From contig JBFIPX010000152.1 of the NCBI GenBank assembly GCA_041609895.1, positions 1 through 8,251 of the forward strand: DNA of 8,251 nt. Direction: 5' to 3'. The position numbers were made by a program, and so were the translations under genes. The notes beneath the pieces were generated by a model. That model was given only the letters and a program-made list of their open reading frames with translations, was not told the DNA's origin and made no database searches. Source of the DNA: JAHHLP01 sp041609895 (GTDB taxonomy: Bacteria; Bacteroidota; Rhodothermia; Rhodothermales; JABDKH01). Below, piece after piece: positions 6,479 through 8,251 of the stretch (positions within the stretch are counted from its first letter, which is position 1; each line of letters opens with the position of its first letter).

Positions 6479-7225
6479 CTACGACAGCTGAAACTTGACC
6501 GGAATCGCCATCAGCGTGCGGACGGGCCGATTGCGCTGCTTGCCGGGTTTGAATTCCAGCTTCATAACGGCTTCCTGAGCCGCCTTGTCGAGCGCCGCAC
6601 CAGCTGACCGCAATATTTTCGGGTCGGATGGCGAGCCGTCGGTATTGACGACAACCTGCACTACGACGGTACCTTCCATTTGAGCCTTCCGGGCGATTTC
6701 CGGATACTTCACTAGCGTATGGAGCTGGGCGACTCCACCAACGATTTCGGGCTGCTGCTCGACCGCCACGAAAATCTCGTCCTCGTCGAAGTCGTCCTGC
6801 TCATCGGCCTCAGGAGGCGGCGGCGGCACCTCGAGAGCGACCGCGATGTCGAGCGATGCATCCAGATCCAGTACCTCGTCGTCGATCAGTTCCTCATCAG
6901 GGACCTCAACCGGTACCGGCGGTCGCGGTGGAGGCGGCGGCTTCACGATCTGCTGCGTCTGAACGATGTCCTCCAATTCGACGAGCTCCTGCTGGGCCAG
7001 TTCTATCTCGAGCTGCTCTGCACCTCCAATGGGAATACGGAACGCACCGATCACTACGAGCAACGCGAGCACGTAAGCGGTTTGAATGCGAATCCAGTAG
7101 GTAGCGCGCCGCATCCGTCCTCGATAGGATCGCTCTTCGAAGCGACGAGCCAGGTCGTCCGCCGTGTAAGAGCGTTTAGCCGGCCGGCCGCTACGGTAGC
7201 GGTAAACACCTTCGCGCCCCGGCAT
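6479..7225 (-). CDS. tonB: Energy transducer TonB
   Basis: Inner-membrane-anchored periplasmic protein that transmits proton-motive force from ExbB/ExbD to outer-membrane TonB-dependent receptors. Numbered from the upstream ATG at 7255 (258 aa), it has a basic cytoplasmic N-terminus (to about 52) and one membrane helix (about 53-73). Next come a proline-rich start of the linker (KPPPPPRPPVPVEVP, 105-119), an acidic stretch (120-165) with a second proline block, and the TonB C-terminal domain (about 168-258). That domain has YPEIARKAQMEG (184-195), LDKAAQEAV and FKPGKQRNRPV, and ends KFQLS. The second ATG, at 7225 (residue 11), is preceded by GGAGGG, whereas the ATG at 7255 has no such site, so I place the start at 7225. 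The long cytoplasmic N-region and acidic linker resemble TonB proteins of Rhodothermota. No exbB or exbD is adjacent, and the T9SS remnant follows 30 bp downstream. Confidence 0.93.
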   Translation of the reverse strand: MPGREGVYRYRSGRPAKRSYTADDLARRFEERSYRGRMRRATYWIRIQTAYVLALLVVIGAFRIPIGGAEQLEIELAQQELVELEDIVQTQQIVKPPPPPRPPVPVEVPDEELIDDEVLDLDASLDIAVALEVPPPPPEADEQDDFDEDEIFVAVEQQPEIVGGVAQLHTLVKYPEIARKAQMEGTVVVQVVVNTDGSPSDPKILRSAGAALDKAAQEAVMKLEFKPGKQRNRPVRTLMAIPVKFQLS

Positions 7226-7228
7226 GAA

Positions 7229-7234
7229 CCCTCC
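7229..7234 (-). promoter_or_regulatory. Shine-Dalgarno GGAGGG supporting the internal tonB start
   Basis: On the minus strand GGAGGG is followed by TTC and then ATG (7225-7223). The spacing is short, but the match is strong and the upstream ATG at 7255 has no ribosome site. This argues for the shorter TonB form; both starts could be used. Confidence 0.5.
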
Positions 7235-7359
7235 GATCAGAAAACTCTTTCTCATTCAGAAGTATCGAATAATTGTAATCGATTTGGCATCCGATACGGA
7301 GGGTTGCCGGTTTTTGATGCACGGATCCAGGAGCACACCGGTACATCCTTTAGCGCTTT

Positions 7360-7369
7360 ATCTTAAGAT
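7360..7369. promoter_or_regulatory. 10-bp perfect palindrome in the divergent region
   Basis: ATCTTAAGAT is its own reverse complement and sits between the divergent tonB and the hypothetical gene at 7442, a common place for a dimeric regulator to bind. The sequence does not match an operator I know. Chance occurrence is possible in this locally AT-rich stretch. Confidence 0.25.
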
Positions 7370-7374
7370 CAATA

Positions 7375-7403
7375 CAAACCGACCGCAGAAAGGTCGGAAT
7401 TTG
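7375..7403 (+). promoter_or_regulatory. Bulged hairpin in the probable leader of the hypothetical gene at 7442
   Basis: CAAA-CCGACC (7375-7384), a 7-base loop, then GGTCGG-AA-TTTG (7392-7403) form a 10-bp stem with a 2-base bulge. It lies about 40 bases before the chosen GTG start. Both flanking genes point away from it, so it is not a terminator of either in the ordinary sense. A 5'-leader structure, an attenuator-like element or a protein-binding site are the options. The structure is seen directly; the role is not known. Confidence 0.45.
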
Positions 7404-7441
7404 TTGCATGTTCAGCCGGGTTGAAGACCGTGAAGGAAGAC

Positions 7442-7909
7442 GTGACGGACGACCAGCAGCAGATCCGCCGCCGCGTGCTGGTGGCGCTCGCCGTCATCGG
7501 CCGGCCGGAATTGCTTGGCGGCGCGAGTGGCCTTACTAAGGAGCAGATCGGATTCGAGCTCTGCAGGCTCTGGTTCGAAGTTGTCTACACGCCGGCGCTC
7601 TGGACTGTGGACGGGCTCAAGGGTGATAGACACTCGGCTGGCGTCGACAGATTCTGGGAAGCATTTGAGGACGATGAACGGAATTATCTGGAGCGGTTCA
7701 ATCGCTTCATAGAATTGCGTCTCGAGATGACCCCAGAGGAGCTGAGACTACAACGTGCTATCGATCCGGACAGATGGGACGGCGTGACACGCGATGCGCG
7801 AAATACCCTGGAACTTATCGAGCCCGGCTTCGACGCACGCAACGCGCGGATCGGTCAAATACTCGAGTTGCCCGACGTATTCGACCGGCCACCACGCGTG
7901 TCGGACTGA
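7442..7909 (+). CDS. Hypothetical soluble protein, helical and charged
   Basis: A 155-aa protein from the GTG at 7442, chosen because AAGGAAG lies just before it; TTG at 7421 and GTG at 7430 are in-frame alternatives without a ribosome site. I do not recognise the family. It begins with a glutamine- and arginine-rich stretch, then a short hydrophobic helix (RRVLVALAVIG), a segment rich in aromatic residues (FELCRLWFEVVYTPALW) and a long acidic amphipathic region (WEAFEDDERNYLERFNRFIELRLE). There is no signal peptide, no convincing membrane span and no cysteine pair suggesting a metal site. Codon use and base composition look like the neighbours, which supports a real gene. It is divergent from tonB and convergent with the kinase fragment, so it is probably transcribed alone, from the region with the hairpin and palindrome. 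Function unknown. Confidence 0.68.
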   Translation: MTDDQQQIRRRVLVALAVIGRPELLGGASGLTKEQIGFELCRLWFEVVYTPALWTVDGLKGDRHSAGVDRFWEAFEDDERNYLERFNRFIELRLEMTPEELRLQRAIDPDRWDGVTRDARNTLELIEPGFDARNARIGQILELPDVFDRPPRVSD

Positions 7910-7978
7910 TGAGAACTGTATAAACAGAACGGGGCACTGGGCATCTTGCGCTCGTGAGTTTCGGTCGGCGGTCACTGC

Positions 7979-8251
7979 CTATAGTCCGTCGCGACTGGTA
8001 AAGAGTAGCAGACGCATCGGAAGACTCGTCATTGCACGACGCAGCGCCTCAGCGACGTCTGGGGCTGACTGAATGCGATCTCGGGGGTCTTTCGCAAGAC
8101 ATTTTTGGACAACGGCCCATACCTTTGTTTTCCTGCCCAATCTCGGCCGGTATGGCGGCTCCGCAGGTGCCGTACGGATAGCGGTAATGGTCTCTTCGGT
8201 GGATGTTCTCACGAAAGGTCTCCGCCCCGCCAACATCTCATACAGCACCAC
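7979..8251 (-). CDS. Serine/threonine protein kinase, C-terminal end of catalytic domain, 5' partial
   Basis: The gene enters from the right edge. The visible 90 residues open with VVLYEMLAGRRPF, which is kinase subdomain IX just after the D-x-W-S-x-G motif. It continues through EETITAIRTAPAEPPYRP and ends the fold with CLAKDPRDRIQSAPDVAEAL, where R59 is the invariant subdomain XI arginine. This is the Hanks-type (PknB-like) bacterial kinase pattern; the ATP-binding and catalytic loops lie outside the window. Only about 18 residues (MTSLPMRLLLFTSRDGL) follow before the TAG at 7979-7981. Many such kinases in this group carry a membrane helix and WD40/TolB-like or TPR sensor region at this point, and none is seen here. 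The gene may therefore be a compact kinase or have lost its C-terminal part. The partner or substrate cannot be told from this window. Confidence 0.9.
   Translation of the reverse strand: MVLYEMLAGRRPFVRTSTEETITAIRTAPAEPPYRPRLGRKTKVWAVVQKCLAKDPRDRIQSAPDVAEALRRAMTSLPMRLLLFTSRDGL

Noticed and set aside
6446..6481. Functional readthrough of the tonB TAG into the T9SS tail
   Set aside because: TonB proteins normally end at this point (KFQLS) and no readthrough context is visible. A shared frame has a one-in-three chance.
7262..7297. Inverted repeat GTATCG / CGATAC and a TACAAT-like element upstream of tonB
   Set aside because: The repeat arms are short and far apart. No matching -35 element or Bacteroidota-type TTTG/TAnnTTTG pair lies at the right spacing, so I do not call a promoter or operator.
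6719..7366. Plus-strand frame of 215 codons opposite tonB
   Set aside because: It is the complement of the proline/acidic linker of TonB and reads as repetitive Arg/Leu/Asp sequence.

Overview
The window looks like a moderately GC-rich chromosomal stretch from the Bacteroidota/Rhodothermota side of the FCB group. Three clues support this: a YPNPFNP-type T9SS C-terminal sorting domain, a TonB protein whose acidic and proline-rich linker resembles those I associate with Rhodothermota, and the end of a bacterial Ser/Thr protein kinase. The lineage is an inference from protein style; there is no rRNA or other marker gene.

Positions 1-5693, plus strand, hold a sugar-use cluster. A sodium:solute symporter of the SGLT type (cut by the left edge) is followed after 9 bp by a PfkB-family sugar kinase (fructokinase-like). 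After 14 bp comes an amylosucrase-type GH13 enzyme, and after 90 bp a HAD-family sugar-phosphate phosphatase or mutase. A small two-helix membrane protein ends the run. The simplest reading is a sucrose route: sodium-driven uptake, cytoplasmic cleavage of sucrose by amylosucrase (glucose goes into alpha-glucan, fructose is released), then phosphorylation of the fructose. The most unusual point is that the amylosucrase carries a C-terminal CBM20 starch-binding domain and has no signal peptide. It may therefore dock on an intracellular alpha-glucan. The CBM20 keeps the residues of one classical binding site and has lost a key tryptophan of the other.

Positions 5738-7255, minus strand, hold a TonB energy transducer followed by the C-terminal part of a T9SS-secreted protein with no signal peptide or complete fold, probably the remnant of a larger gene. 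No ExbB or ExbD lies alongside.

Positions 7226-7441 are a divergent intergenic region. It contains a clear bulged hairpin and a 10-bp palindrome, but no promoter that I can recognise. To its right is a hypothetical soluble protein on the plus strand. On the minus strand, running off the right edge, is the end of a Ser/Thr kinase domain that stops almost immediately after the catalytic fold.

I saw no tRNA, rRNA, insertion sequence, CRISPR array or phage gene. No stretch longer than 300 bp lacks a gene.
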